The notes: generated from the letters alone by a model not told the origin. Positions 54,001 through 62,985 are shown, counted from the stretch's first letter. The stretch is 64,000 nucleotides of DNA from Symbiodinium natans (GCA_905221605.1 CAJNDS010000419.1:80893-144892), one strand, 5' to 3'. Made by a program: numbers and translations.

Positions 54001-57000
54001 AGGGTGCAGGGTTTAGGGTTAAGGGGGGTTGGGGGGGTTGGGGGGGCATTGGCTTGTATTTCGGAAAAGTGTGGTTTCGGGGTAGTGAGGTATTCGGGAA
54101 GAAATTCCATGCTCCTGCAATTCCAAGACTTGCGAAAATCATCCGTGCCCTTTGGGCGCATGCCGGGGTGTAGTCACGAACGATGGGAACCGTAGTAGAC
54201 GCTGCTCAGCAGGCTCAAAGGCCCCACACACGGGATAAAACATGAACATCTACTTATGCCGAAGTATTTAGATAGAAGCCCTAAACCCTCCAAACCTTTA
54301 AGCAACCTATGTAAAGGCGGTACAAACCCTGTACAAACCTTCCAAAACCAAGACACCCGCATACGCTACAGATACAAATCCTATAAAACCCAAAAAACAA
54401 AAAATCTTGGGAGGCGGCTGTCTGATTCAGGTCGACGTCGCAGACCTTGCCTCCATTCCTTGGGCTCCGGCGATGACTCTTGGATTTTAGGGTTTTAGGG
54501 GTTTAGGGGTTTAGGGTTTAGGGTTTGCGTTTTTTGTTTTTTGTTTTTCTTGGGGGGTGGGGGGGGGGGGGGGGGCGGAGGTAGTTGATGTGACACTTCT
54601 TGGAGACTCTGAAGGCGTCTGAGTTAAACATCGCACATGGACCTCAACTCATCGAACACCCGATCAACAGGGCAAGTTGTCTCTAGGCCCTAAACCCTAA
54701 ACACCTACAAAAATCTTATCGAATGAACAGCAATAGAGAAGGCCGGGTTTGTAGGCCCCGGAGTTCGAGGAATCCTTTGGGTTGCGTTCCCTACGTCCTG
54801 AACCCTAAACCCTAGATCCTAGTCCCGAATGCTCTCGCACGCCCAACCTCCTAGCAAAGCCACAATACCGAAAGGCTCGAACTCCCTCAAGTGCTGCTCG
54901 AGGTTCATCTCGGTCTGCAGGACGTCGCGGAAGCGGAACTTCTGGTAGGGTGATAGGTGACTGCACCTGAAGACTGCTTGGTGCATCCCAAGGGGGGTCC
55001 TGCGAAGATTTGTGGTGCAGGATTCCATAGACGAGGGGTGCAGGATTCCATTCGCACCACTTCAAGCATGGCGAAACGATTTCCGTAGGTTCTTGCTAGG
55101 GATCTTGTTGAGGATCTTGGAATGAAGCTGCCATAATCTGGGTTAACAGGGACCCAATGGCAAACCCTAAGCCCTCAGCCCTTTAAGCCGGTAGGAGGTC
55201 CCGGAACCCGAAGACCCCACGACCCCAGCTTAGCTCATTCTGGGGTTCGGGTTTCCGGGCTTGGGGTTGAGGGTTGAGGGTTTGGGGTTTGGGCTTTTAG
55301 GGTTTAGCGCTTGGCGCGGCTGGGGGTTTGGGGCTTCCCGGTATGGCAACTTGAGGGAATTCCCTGACTCCCCCTAGCTCAGGAAGCAGTGAAGTTTTTA
55401 ATGCCCTGCAAATCTGCAAGTACTGTTCAACTCACCACCCCCCCCCCCCCCCCCCCCCCGCAACACAAACATTCCCATGAAACCCTGTCTTATACGGTCC
55501 GGGGGCTGGTAAATAAGGGGGCGGGAAGCAATCTGGCACAGCCTCTTGGCGCACCAAAACACCTGAAATCACGTGGGTGCTGCTCGAAGCTAGTGCCTCC
55601 TAGTCGGGTCCTATTCAGAATGAAACCTCCCTTACAGGGTCTAAAAATAAGGAAGGGGACCTCAATAAACAAACAACTCCCCCATACGAAGTCCCAAAAG
55701 ACCAGAAGTTTTCTTAGGGTGTAGAGCCACGCTGGGAGCCCCAGCCCCTCCCACATGCTCCAGTCTGAGAGAACACAGGGCACAGGGCTGTCGCAAGAGT
55801 CCTCTCCGAGAGACGGAGTATAAAAAATATCTCTTCCCCATATGGGGCTTTCCGATAATCGGGGTACCTTAATGGGGTCCTCATTATGGGGGAATCCTAC
55901 TTCTTGGGGGGTCTATATTTGGGTCCCATATTTTCGTAAATTCCATATCTCATGGTCTCCTTGCGATCCTGAAAGGCTTTTTGGATTTTGCACGTGTCTA
56001 CTTAGGATTTTCAGGGCGTTTTATCAATGCAGGAAGGGTAAGGCAGGCTTTGAGGCTGAGTTCACAGAGGGGTTAGGGTCTCTTCGTAGACTGTTCCTTT
56101 GGTTTTGAGGGTCTTGAGGGTTCCATGGGTCAATATGAAAGAAAGATCCATTGCATGCAGTATATTGGTGATACACACATATAGTGTGCACACACAGAGT
56201 GTTTGCAAGCAACCGTCGTTTTTGTTGTGAGGAAATTCACAGAGTGGAATGCTCACAGTTGTAAGCAGCCTAAACCTGCTGCAGCCTGTGCAAGGATCAA
56301 CATCAACCAAACACAACTTCAATGTTTATGATCCAAAAAGAAGTTTCAAGTCACACGTACTCGACAGCTTTGTCTTTTCTCGCAAAAACTGGTTTTGGCT
56401 GATAAAAGCTAGATTTGCTTGCAGAAAGCATCATCGTTCGCAGGTTAGGGTGCGGAACCCCGCCTTTCCAAAATGCACCTTCCCAAAATGCCTAAACCCC
56501 TGAGCCCTGAAACCCAACCCTTTGCGTCACAAACCGAAAGGTCTACGTGTCACCTAAACCCTGAACCCTACACCCTAAACCCTAAACCCTAAACCCCAAA
56601 CCCAAAACCCCCGATTCGGTCCTGGTTGCAGGGCTGCCTTGGCAAGGGGCGCTAGGTAGAAGGCTGCCCTAGGCCTAAACCCTCTTGGGTGTGTGGCGCT
56701 TAGGGGGTTTAGGATTAGCCCTCAAAGGCCCCGCTCCCTGAACCCTGCACCCCTCAAAGCCCCTTGCGCTCTTGGCTTTATCATTTCGGGGCTTGGGACT
56801 TAGGACTTTAGACTTTAGGGTTTCAGGCCCAAACTTTAACCAAAAAAAGAAGCTCAGCTCAATCCATTCACCCCTCGCTAGCTTGAGCCGCGAAAAGAAA
56901 GGAAACCCACAGCCAAACTGAGGACGTCGGCAAGCACCCAATCGGAAGCCACAAACCAACCCCAACTCCAACAACACAAAGACAAAACGCCCCAACGACG

Positions 57001-60000
57001 AATGCCCCTCAACCTCAACTCCACCACTCCGGAAAGCAAATCACTCAACTTGCTCCCAGGGTTTATCGGGTAGCTCTGGGGGGCCAAGATATAGTCTTAG
57101 AGGAAACAAGGCTGTGTATGGCAGTCATCTCTATCCAGCATGAGGCCCCCTCTAGGGTCAAAATGGTCTCGACTGGCAATGGGTTGAGGTTTTAGGGGGT
57201 TTGGGGGTGGATGGTTTAGGCTAGGGTCGAAGGGCTCAGGGGGTTTGAGCTCTTTGGGAGCTAAACCCGAAACCCCAAACGGAAGCTTGGGCCACGGCGT
57301 CTGGCGCACCACGAGGCCCTGATTGTAGAGGTCTTCCTGGCCGCGGAGGTTCAGGCTTGCAGGGTGCCACGGTCGACGTGAACGGTTTTAGGGCTTTAGG
57401 GCCGCAAAACATCGTGACATCCGCCATTCATGATAAGAATCAGCCTCCGATCGTCATCCCGGAAGCCTTATCCCACAACCCGAAAATCTCCAGACCTCTG
57501 AATCTTCAACCCTTGCAGCGCCAACCATGCATGATAGCCCCATTCAGGCGTGCACCAGTGCACCCAAGGGGGGCCTAAGTTTAGAACAACCCTTGGCCCC
57601 AAACCCAGCTGAGTCGAGGACAGGGGCGCAGGGCTGGCCCCCATACATCGCCTCCTGGATGACGCGGCGCATGCGGGCCTGTGGGCCGCCGGGACAAGGG
57701 GATTGGGCGAAAATCGGGGTTCCCTTTTTTGGGGTATGCTGGGTGTTTTCCTAATTTGTGGGCACCCACATGTGGCTGTCTTTTGCGAGAAAGCCCTACT
57801 CCTGTGGCCTGCCATCCCGTGCCACAGCTTTTGCTGCAGCTGGTCCACCTGGCATGGGGCACTAGGAGTGCATTGAAAGGGTTCGAATCTATAGGGTTCA
57901 GTTCTCGATGCCGAGGATGCCCCCCAAAGCCCCAAACCCAAAACCCTGAACCCTAAGCCGGAGCCCTAAACCCTACACCCTAAACCTTAAACCCTAAACC
58001 CTAGACCCTAAACCTTAAACCCTCCACCTCAAAGCCTCAAAACACTGCCAGGGGAGCTCTGCCCAGTCTGACAGCTCGCAGTCGATGGCATGGGACGCTT
58101 GGCAGGGCCGGGTCTCGTTCCAGGCGCCTGGACCAAGGCTTTCTTACATATGGGTTTAGGGTTTAGGGTTTAGGGTTTAGGGTTTAGGGTTTAGGGTTTA
58201 GGGTTCAGGGCTTAGGGTTTAGGGTTCAGGGTTTAGGGTGAGGGCTTCGGTGTAACCTTAATCTGGGACTATCGTGTGGGGGCTTCGGCCGCGAGGGGGA
58301 GGAAGAAGCTTGGTGTTTAGAGCAGTTCTCAATAGGAACACCTGAAAGGGACCATTAAAAAAGAACTGCACATCTGCGACCTTAAAGTTTAGGGTTTTAC
58401 GGCTGGTTTTAGAGCTGCAAGTCTGTATGGGATCTCGAGGCAATCGAACCCCTAATCTTTTCTGTGGCTCGTTCTCGACATTACGTACCAAAAGATTGAA
58501 ACTTACGCGTTCTCCAGAACAAAAACCTTCCAGGACACAAGAATCAAGAAGACTGAGTGCGCGAACAAGAAGCTTTCTTGTTGCTTAAGCATGCAAACAA
58601 AATATAAACTCAAAGGAAAAGAAATCGCATTAGCGCCTCTATTTGGGATGATTCTTGGGATTCATGCGCTGAGTCTTTGCAGGTGGTGCGATGGTTAATG
58701 ACGCGGAAGCCAGGAAATAATGTGGGGCCTGTTGCCTTTCATGTAGGCCCAAGTTTTTGAACGTCTTAAGGCCCACGAGCTGCGCCTATGCACGCAGATC
58801 CCAAGCCCAAGGCGTCGACGAGAATCCTCGGCAAGGGGCTGCAGGAGCGAGCTGAACCCGGGCTTAGGGAGTAGGGGGGGGGGGGTGCTTTGGGAAGTCG
58901 AGAGTCTTATGGGAAAAGTTGCGTATTTCAAAATGTCTTTTTGTCCAAAAGAGTTTGGAGTCGGGGGCCTCTCCGACTGTCGCAACATGCCAAAAGCCCT
59001 AAGCCCCCTGTATCTCGAGACCCCTTGAACCTCTTGGATCCCTGAACCTCCAACTCCGACAAACTTGGGGTTCAGGGTTTAGGATTTAGGGTTTAGGGTT
59101 TGGGGTTTGGGGTTGAGAGTTGAGAGTTTAGGGTTTAGGGTTTGGGATTAGGGGTTTAGGGACCCTTTAATCCCAAGCTACCGAACCTGGCGGATATCTC
59201 CACCGAGCGACCGCCTCGACCGGTAGCTCTGGGAGAGCTGGCAGACGGAGCACCTCATGGCAGCAACCGCTAAGCGTGGGATTTACTGGGGCTTCAGGGG
59301 ATGGAGTGGGGCTTATGCGGTTTCAAGGGGCTAAAGGCACAAACGGTCGAGGGGGCTTTAGGGTTTAGGGACGAAGGCCAGCCCCAACTCGGGCGAAAAG
59401 TGCCCCATAAGTGAGGTTTGAGTTGTCCTCCATCCAACTGCCCACGAACCTCCACGCACGATTCGGGGTTGAGGGTTGAGGAGGTTCAGCTACGCAGGGC
59501 TCAGGTCGATTTCGGGGTTTGGGGGTTAAGGGCTCGGGGTGTGGGGTGTATGGTGGAATGTTCTGTTCTAGGGCTGCGTTGTCAGGGCGGTCCCTCATCC
59601 TGGTTGGGTTGCTCCTCTACACTCAAAACCTCGGCAGACCAACTGAACCGGGTCGCTCATCCAGGTGCTTGCATGAGCTCCACTCCTCCCAGGCTCCCCA
59701 GATGCAGTCCTGCAGGAGGAATCGCTGCAGCCGCAGAACTCGTGGACACCGAGGCCCCAGTAAACCCAGCAGACCCAGAAGACTGGAAAGACCCAAAAGA
59801 CCCAAAAGCCCACAGCTCAAGGTTTGAGGTCCAGGAGATTAAGGCTTAGCGGGTCCCCCGGAATTTCAATCTCGGCATTTCACAGGTCAACAGGCAGAAG
59901 CGGCCTCTACGTGATCCGCACGAACATTCTGCTTTTCTTGCTGGCCCTTGTCGTGCAAACCTAAACCAGAACCCTAAACCCGGAACTCTAAACTGTAAAC

Positions 60001-62985
60001 CCGAAACCCGAAACCCGAAACCCTAAACCCTAAACCCTAAACCCTAAACCCTAAACCCTAAACCCTAAACCCTAAACCCTAAACCTAAACCCACCGGGCC
60101 CGATCGTGCTCGATGCAGGAGGGCGGGTAGCACATCGGATCGTCCAGGCGCACCTCGGATCGCGGGGCCATAAGCCTAAATTCAACCACCAACAGGGTTG
60201 GGGGTTTAGGGTTTAGGGTTTAGGGTTAGGATTTAGGGTTGAGGGTTGAGGGTTTAGGGTTTAGGGTTTAGGGTTTAGGGTTTAGGGGGTTGTGGAGGGC
60301 TTGAAGACCCCAAAGCTGTGCAAGTGTTGAAGCCTGGTGCTCTGAAGATCTTTGTGGCTCAGGCTGGTTCAGGGTTTAGGGTGAATTGTTGTTCAAGGGC
60401 TTTGGGGCTGTTAGGGTTGCCTGGAACACGGCTCGGCTTAGGGCGAAGAATGGGGCATTGGGGTGTCTTTTGGGCTTTGGCCAGTCATGGGGTCGATAGC
60501 TGATAGGGATGATCGGGCGTCCCTTACATCTTGGGGTTTCTACGAACTACGGAGCTATCCTCACATCTCACTCCCAACCCCTTCCCCCCAATTCAATCCT
60601 CGAACCCTCGGCCCGGCGCCACAGTTTCCTTGGTGTGTCCGGAGCAGGGATTGCCACACTCGTTGTTGTGGCCGGGAACCCTGGCAGTTGTTTCCGAGTT
60701 GCCGGGAGCTCCAGAGCCCAGGGTACCCATTTGTTGGGTCTTGCGGGGGGAACTGGAGCCTCATCCCTGAAAACCAAAAGAAAGGGCAGCTCTGGGGGTG
60801 CTGAGTTTACTCAGTTTGAGCTTCTAGCTGGCAGCCAGAAGGTTGTACCTCTTCGTCCTATTCCTACGCCCCGAACATGACTGCTGTCCTTTCACAGGCT
60901 AAACATCCGACATGGAGCCAGCGTTTGCCTACTGTAGCGCCCCATCCACCTCCTGAAACACTTATGTTCCATGTGAAGCCCAAGCCCGAAGCCCGAAAGC
61001 CTGTGGTGTTTAAGGATGTCTAAGTCTAAGTCTCAAGATGCCCAGAAACATGAGGGGCTCAGGCGGCTCAGCGTTGGGCATTTGGGGGTTTACGATAAAA
61101 CGGGGCCCCTCATATAGTATCCCCAAATAGTCGGATCCCCTCATAATCAGGACCGCAAAAAGCTACCCCTCATATCGCAAACCCCCATGTCGGGTTTCGC
61201 AAGGAAACCCAGTTCCGGTGCCTCGTGCGCTCGCAGAGCCCGGAGCAGCCGCCAACACCGGTCCACTCGGTCCAAGGCCGGAACCTCTCCAACATCTACG
61301 AAGCCAAAATTGGGCTTGGGGTCCAAAATTCCATGTCGCCTGCCCCGGACATTCTAGGGAGGTTCACCTCAACCCCTCAACCCTTCGAACCCCTGCTCGA
61401 GACATGTTCGTCTTGAGCTGTGGAACCGCCCATGCTACGAACCACACCTGTAAAAGCAAGCCTGCGGCTCCTGGCAGGCTCCAAAATTGACGGGAGTTGG
61501 GGGATTCCCCTCCTGTAAGCATACGAATAAGAATGGGAATAAGAAGAGTATGAACAAGAACAAGCATAAGAACAAGAATAAAGGATATGGATACGAATAC
61601 GAATACGAATAAATAGAAGAGAATAGAACGAAATGGAATGGAACTAAAACGGAATAAATTATAAAAAAAAAAAAACAGACTTAGGGGCTTGGGAGTGTGG
61701 GTTGAGGCTTTAGACTATCTGGTGCACTAAGGCTTCAGGCTGAAATTCCACTTGGACCAAGGGCAACCTCAGCAAGGCCTACACGTGTAGGGAAAGAAGC
61801 GAGCCGATGAGGTTGAGATTGGGCCCTTCCACCCCTAGACCCCAAACCCCGGGATAAAGGAAGCGTCATAAAGGACATTCTTGACAGGAACCCCCCCCCC
61901 CCCCCCCCCGAAAAAAAAAAAAAAACCTTCTAGGATTTCTCCTAGTATCTCTTCAAGAAATGGAAGCCGGGATGCAATGTACCCCAAATTGCCCACAAGC
62001 CATCGGCCCCACAACACCCCGCAATCCCAAGGCGGCTCGATGGATTCCAGCCAATGGCTCTATCCGAGAGTATTCCCCCCCCCTCCCCCCCCCGCCCCCG
62101 ACGGCAAAAAAAATGAAACTCTTAAAGCAGAAAGCCTAAAGCCAGAAACTGTTTTAAAAAAAGAAACAACAAAACTGAAACCGCAGATCACTAAAAGTGC
62201 TCAGTCGCGGGCACACAGTCGATGGGGTAGCACTCGTGACACTCCGGAAGGTTCGGGCCTGCTCTCTATTGCTCTTTAAAGGTTGACGTTCATAATCTTC
62301 TGTGTCTTTGTGGTGTGTGTGTGTGTGCTTCTTTGGTGGGATTCAGGGGGAATGGGAGAGTGTGCGGGTTGGGCTTCAATACTCAGGGTTTCAGGAGAAA
62401 GCTCAAAGTGTCCAACACGTCAGGCTGTTTCCCCTTACAGGAAGAGTCAGCACACATGGTAACTGTCGTTCTCGTAACACCCTAAAGCCTAAGACCCAAT
62501 AAAACACTGCTACTTTTTTCGATGGGCAACAATCCTGTCCTGAGGCCCCCCGCATTTTCGCCACCTCCGCTCCATGCCATGGCAGGACCTCGAAAGGTTT
62601 CGACGAGGCTGGGATGGCGGAGTGGTGTTGGGGGAGGCTTGGCTCCAGGATGGATTTCTGGGTGTGCTGCTGCTTGTGGGCATGTGGCTTGCAGAATCCC
62701 CCCCCTCCACAAAACCAAAAACCCCCAACTCACTACATCCCATCCCCTCAAACCCCAAACCCACCCAGAGTACAGGGTTGGTGGCCTTCAAGGCTAGTAA
62801 AGCAGCTAAAGCAGAGCTTCGAGGAAGATGTCCAGACCCTGAAATAACTAACAACATCGCCGTAGCCAAGAACCCCCTTACCAAGCCATGGGCTGCACAA
62901 GAGGGTACACCGCCGAGTTCGGCCTCGGGAAGATCCAGATGTGGAGGTCGGCGAGGCGCTTGTGGGGGTGCAGGTTTTCAAGGTC
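42766..62985 (-). CDS. TSP1-repeat protein gene, series A (very long, multi-exon)
   Basis: At least eighteen minus-strand exon pieces encode TSP1 modules: about 62201-62262, 61206-61272 (EWTGVGGCSGLCERTRHRN), 60612-60730, 60095-60153, 59664-59709, 59187-59253, 58050-58131, 57800-57848, 57610-57678, 54890-54941, 53094-53157, 51496-51545, 50135-50200, 49121-49196, 48236-48298, 46630-46705, 45799-45839, 45100-45174, 43060-43118 and 42766-42835. Where adjoining exons were joined, module order is correct: for instance SWEQW|SECSRSCGGG and LSSWGSW|SDCSCKC, each with an intron splitting the Trp codon. TSP1 arrays are usually extracellular adhesive proteins. No signal peptide or membrane anchor was located. 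It may continue off the right edge, and it may be more than one gene. Confidence 0.7.
43060..43118 (-). CDS. TSP1 exon (C..TCVIASWEQW)
   Basis: It reads C-K-P-D-N-P-K-T-C-V-I-A-S-W-E-Q-W, ending in a GC donor CAGTG|GCCGTG that leaves TG of the Trp codon. The 224-nt intron then leads to 42835 and restores WSEC. Confidence 0.8.
43680..43960. other. AT-richer island with open plus frame; no recognised gene
   Basis: Plus strand is open over 43611-43979 with an internal hydrophobic stretch (RFAIIVLVIMRVIPTAAMVA). Local base composition differs from the surroundings. I have no domain or splice support, and the 43.2-45.09 kb interval otherwise holds repeats only. Confidence 0.25.
44254..44331. repeat. 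(GAGCATT)n heptamer array, about 11 units
   Basis: Perfect tandem copies of GAGCATT, the same unit length as the telomere-type repeat but unrelated in sequence. The CSMLNAQ frame on the minus strand is repeat-derived. Confidence 0.95.
44990..45023. repeat. C-run / A-run junction
   Basis: About 25 C, one G, then 8 A. Confidence 0.95.
45100..45174 (-). CDS. TSP1 exon (SDCSCKCFGVQERQRN)
   Basis: Acceptor TATACAG|G at 45175/45174. It reads S-D-C-S-C-K-C-F-G-V-Q-E-R-Q-R-N-A-S-G-R, then AALC. The leading G completes the Trp codon left by exon 45799-45839. The acceptor lies inside one copy of the 11-bp direct repeat flanking the F1 element. Confidence 0.8.
45182..45390. mobile_element. Family F1 copy 4 at an intron 3' end, with 11-bp flanking repeats and internal telomere-type array
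   Basis: Flanked by CGACCTGTATA at 45171-45181 and 45391-45401. The left end CAAGGGGCCTTAATGGTTAG, then AATAGGG, matches F1. The middle is a (TTTAGGG)n array of about fourteen units (45205-45307), absent from other F1 copies. On the minus strand the exon-proximal repeat carries the functional acceptor TATACAG|G. Confidence 0.7.
45765..45782. repeat. Poly-C tract
   Basis: About 18 C followed by TAAATGAG. Intronic. Confidence 0.95.
45799..45839 (-). CDS. TSP1 exon (VDCRLSSWGSW)
   Basis: Acceptor GGCCGAG|G and GC donor CTCATG|GCCTCA, 41 nt. It reads V-P-N-V-D-C-R-L-S-S-W-G-S and two bases of the following Trp codon. The 624-nt intron to 45174 contains the F1 copy. Confidence 0.8.
46630..46705 (-). 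CDS. Probable TSP1-linker exon
   Basis: The minus strand reads E-D-D-Y-Q-L-C-D-A-L-G-M-S-S-C-A-R-L-P-G then KEWV. C......C spacing fits the end of a TSP1 module. Edges approximate. Confidence 0.45.
48039..48608. CDS. Open region: 189-codon plus frame overlapping a minus TSP1 exon
   Basis: The plus strand is open for 189 codons from an ATG at 48039, ending GYRLIISDGCFPAIRKLCAE. The minus strand at 48236-48298 reads VAPCNTQSCDECVDGRWSMW then GRC after a GGTGGAG|G acceptor, a TSP1 junction. The TSP1 reading is preferred for that part. The plus frame between 48400 and 48608 has no competing minus exon and could be a real exon on the other strand. Confidence 0.4.
49121..49196 (-). CDS. TSP1 exon (WEEWSACTCTCGGG)
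   Basis: A 76-nt exon. Acceptor AGACGAG|G and donor GCAGGG|GTGCCT. It reads W-E-E-W-S-A-C-T-C-T-C-G-G-G-I-K-R-R-N-R, then VIAAG. This is a textbook TSP1 core. Confidence 0.85.
49209..49315. repeat. Interstitial (TTTAGGG)n array with TTTGGGG variants
   Basis: About fifteen units. It lies only 12 bp from the start of the TSP1 exon at 49196 and touches an F1 copy on its other side. Confidence 0.9.
49316..49393. mobile_element. Short terminal-repeat element, family F1 copy 5 (78 bp)
   Basis: The shortest copy. It starts GTAGGGGCCTAAATC, contains AACAGGGTTTTGGGGG and ends TTCTTCCGACCCCTAC. The terminal inverted repeat GTAGGGGYC is perfect apart from one C/T difference. Confidence 0.7.
49897..49916. 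repeat. Poly-G tract
   Basis: About 14 G, then CGG. Confidence 0.9.
50135..50200 (-). CDS. TSP1 exon (second half)
   Basis: It reads R-Q-I-L-E-I-G-D-T-L-G-C-N-T-A-L-E-E-A-P with donor CCGAG|GTAGAG. xxxGxxC..xLxE is the closing part of a TSP1 module. Confidence 0.55.
50808..50895. repeat. GATA / GATG / CATA tetranucleotide microsatellite
   Basis: GATAGATA passes into GATGGATG and CATACATA. Confidence 0.95.
51496..51545 (-). CDS. TSP1-linker exon (ECNHGSCRLC)
   Basis: The minus strand reads R-E-C-N-H-G-S-C-R-L-C-A. EC..xxC is the usual end of a module. Edges approximate. Confidence 0.5.
53094..53157 (-). CDS. TSP1 exon (WTDCSATCGGQKHR)
   Basis: Acceptor CTATGAAG|G. It reads S-M-W-T-D-C-S-A-T-C-G-G-Q-K-H-R-T-R-P-R and continues DPCDVA. 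A canonical TSP1 core with an early Cys closing the loop. Confidence 0.8.
53385..53560. repeat. Degenerate tandem repeat, unit about 20 bp (TTTGCACAATGCCCACGAAA)
   Basis: Seven to eight diverged copies of TTGCACAATGCCCACGAAAT. Open frames on both strands carry the repeat. No gene support. Confidence 0.8.
53655..53686. repeat. C-run / A-run junction
   Basis: About 17 C followed directly by about 14 A. Confidence 0.95.
53865..53932 (-). CDS. Probable TSP1-linker exon
   Basis: The minus strand reads P-E-A-G-C-P-E-P-D-W-D-K-P-K-P-S-C-E. Cys and Trp spacing is compatible with the start of a TSP1 module. Edges approximate. Confidence 0.45.
54890..54941 (-). CDS. TSP1-like exon (KFRFRDVLQTE)
   Basis: Acceptor CCCTACCAG|AAG. 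It reads K-F-R-F-R-D-V-L-Q-T-E-M-N-L-E-Q-H. It parallels MKFRYRRIT in the exon at 17508-17597, the Arg/aromatic strand of TSP1. Confidence 0.5.
55438..55460. repeat. Poly-C tract
   Basis: About 23 C followed by GCAACAC. Confidence 0.95.
55840..55943. mobile_element. Introner-like element, family F2 copy 4 (reverse orientation)
   Basis: Read on the minus strand it gives TTTACGAAAATATGGG, TATAGACCCCCCAAGAAG, AGGATTCCCCCATAATGAGG and GGTACCCCGATTA, the F2 core in order. The terminal repeat is degraded. No exon was confirmed next to it, and 55.1-57.2 kb otherwise shows no convincing coding island. Confidence 0.6.
57283..57352 (-). CDS. Probable exon in TSP1 series A
   Basis: The minus strand reads L-N-L-R-G-Q-E-D-L-Y-N-Q-G-L-V-V-R-Q-T-P then WPKLP. 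Coding-like; not itself a TSP1 core. Confidence 0.45.
57610..57678 (-). CDS. TSP1 exon (second half)
   Basis: Acceptor GCCCACAG|GCC; GC donor GACTCA|GCTGGG; 69 nt, phase 0 both ends. It reads A-R-M-R-R-V-I-Q-E-A-M-Y-G-G-Q-P-C-A-P-V, then LDS. Joined to 57848-57800 through a 121-nt intron it completes one TSP1 module from WTSC to GGQPC. Confidence 0.85.
57800..57848 (-). CDS. TSP1 exon (WTSCSKSCGTG)
   Basis: Acceptor CATGCCAG|G; donor ACAGGA|GTAGGG; 49 nt. It reads W-T-S-C-S-K-S-C-G-T-G-W-Q-A-T-G. Canonical first half of a TSP1 module. Confidence 0.85.
58050..58131 (-). CDS. TSP1 junction exon (DCELSDW)
   Basis: The minus strand reads G-A-W-N-E-T-R-P-C-Q-A-S-H-A-I-D-C-E-L-S then DWAELPW. E.RPC......DCELSDW is the classic run from the end of one TSP1 module into the next. 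Confidence 0.75.
58150..58240. repeat. Interstitial (TTTAGGG)n array
   Basis: About twelve units with a few TTCAGGG variants, next to the TSP1 exon 58050-58131. Confidence 0.9.
59187..59253 (-). CDS. TSP1-like exon (CSVCQLSQSYRSRR)
   Basis: Acceptor CCATGAG|G; donor CGCCAG|GTTCGG; 67 nt. It reads C-S-V-C-Q-L-S-Q-S-Y-R-S-R-R-S-L-G-G-D-I, then RQ. Core Cys pair and R-x-R strand; the Gly triplet is missing. Confidence 0.6.
59664..59709 (-). CDS. TSP1 exon (DCIWGAWEEWSSC)
   Basis: Acceptor CTCCTGCAG|GAC. It reads D-C-I-W-G-A-W-E-E-W-S-S-C-K-H. DCxxGxWxxWSxC is the strongest TSP1 signature. Confidence 0.85.
60018..60086. repeat. (CCCTAAA)n array
   Basis: Nine to ten perfect units directly 3' (plus sense) of degenerate CCGAAAC copies, beside the exon at 60095-60153. 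Confidence 0.95.
60095..60153 (-). CDS. TSP1-linker exon
   Basis: Acceptor ATCCGAG|G. It reads V-R-L-D-D-P-M-C-Y-P-P-S-C-I-E-H-D-R-A-R. C....C spacing marks a module end. Confidence 0.55.
60612..60730 (-). CDS. TSP1-like exon
   Basis: The minus strand reads L-W-S-S-R-Q-L-G-N-N-C-Q-G-S-R-P-Q-Q-R-V and then WQSLLRTHQGNCG. WSS......C.......R.........GNC fits a divergent TSP1 module in one exon. Other frames are also open, so this is tentative. Confidence 0.45.
61083..61188. mobile_element. Introner-like element, family F2 copy 3
   Basis: Starts TGGGGGTTTACGATA and ends TATCGCAAACCCCCA, a 15-bp terminal inverted repeat with one or two mismatches. The core AGTATCCCCAAATAGTCGGA, then TCCCCTCATAATCAGGACC, matches the family. 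It lies about 20 bp 3' (minus sense) of the TSP1 exon 61206-61272. Confidence 0.75.
61206..61272 (-). CDS. TSP1 exon (EWTGVGGCSGLCERTRHR)
   Basis: The minus strand reads E-W-T-G-V-G-G-C-S-G-L-C-E-R-T-R-H-R-N-W. WxxxxxCSxxCxRxRxR is TSP1. Edges approximate; a GTTTCC donor follows NW. Confidence 0.65.
61540..61680. repeat. GAATA/ACGAATA purine-rich degenerate repeat with A-run
   Basis: GAATAAGAATGGGAATAAG words with a terminal A run. No gene seen. Confidence 0.8.
61890..61925. repeat. C-run / A-run junction
   Basis: About 19 C, one G, then about 15 A. Confidence 0.95.
62201..62262 (-). CDS. TSP1-linker exon (ECHECYPIDC)
   Basis: The minus strand reads N-L-P-E-C-H-E-C-Y-P-I-D-C-V-P-A-T. EC..C...DC is the junction between TSP1 modules. 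Confidence 0.6.
62765..62985 (-). CDS. Two exons separated by a 43-nt intron
   Basis: The upstream exon (62882 to about 62985) reads D-L-E-N-L-H-P-H-K-R-L-A-D-L-H-I-W-I-F-P, then RPNSAVYPLVQPMA, and ends in donor GGCTTG|GTAAGG. The next acceptor TTATTTCAG|G is at 62839/62838 and the exon to 62765 reads V-W-T-S-S-S-K-L-C-F-S-C-F-T-S-L-E-G-H-Q, then PCTL. The second exon has the Trp-Cys-Cys spacing of a TSP1 core. The first is not recognised. Confidence 0.55.
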
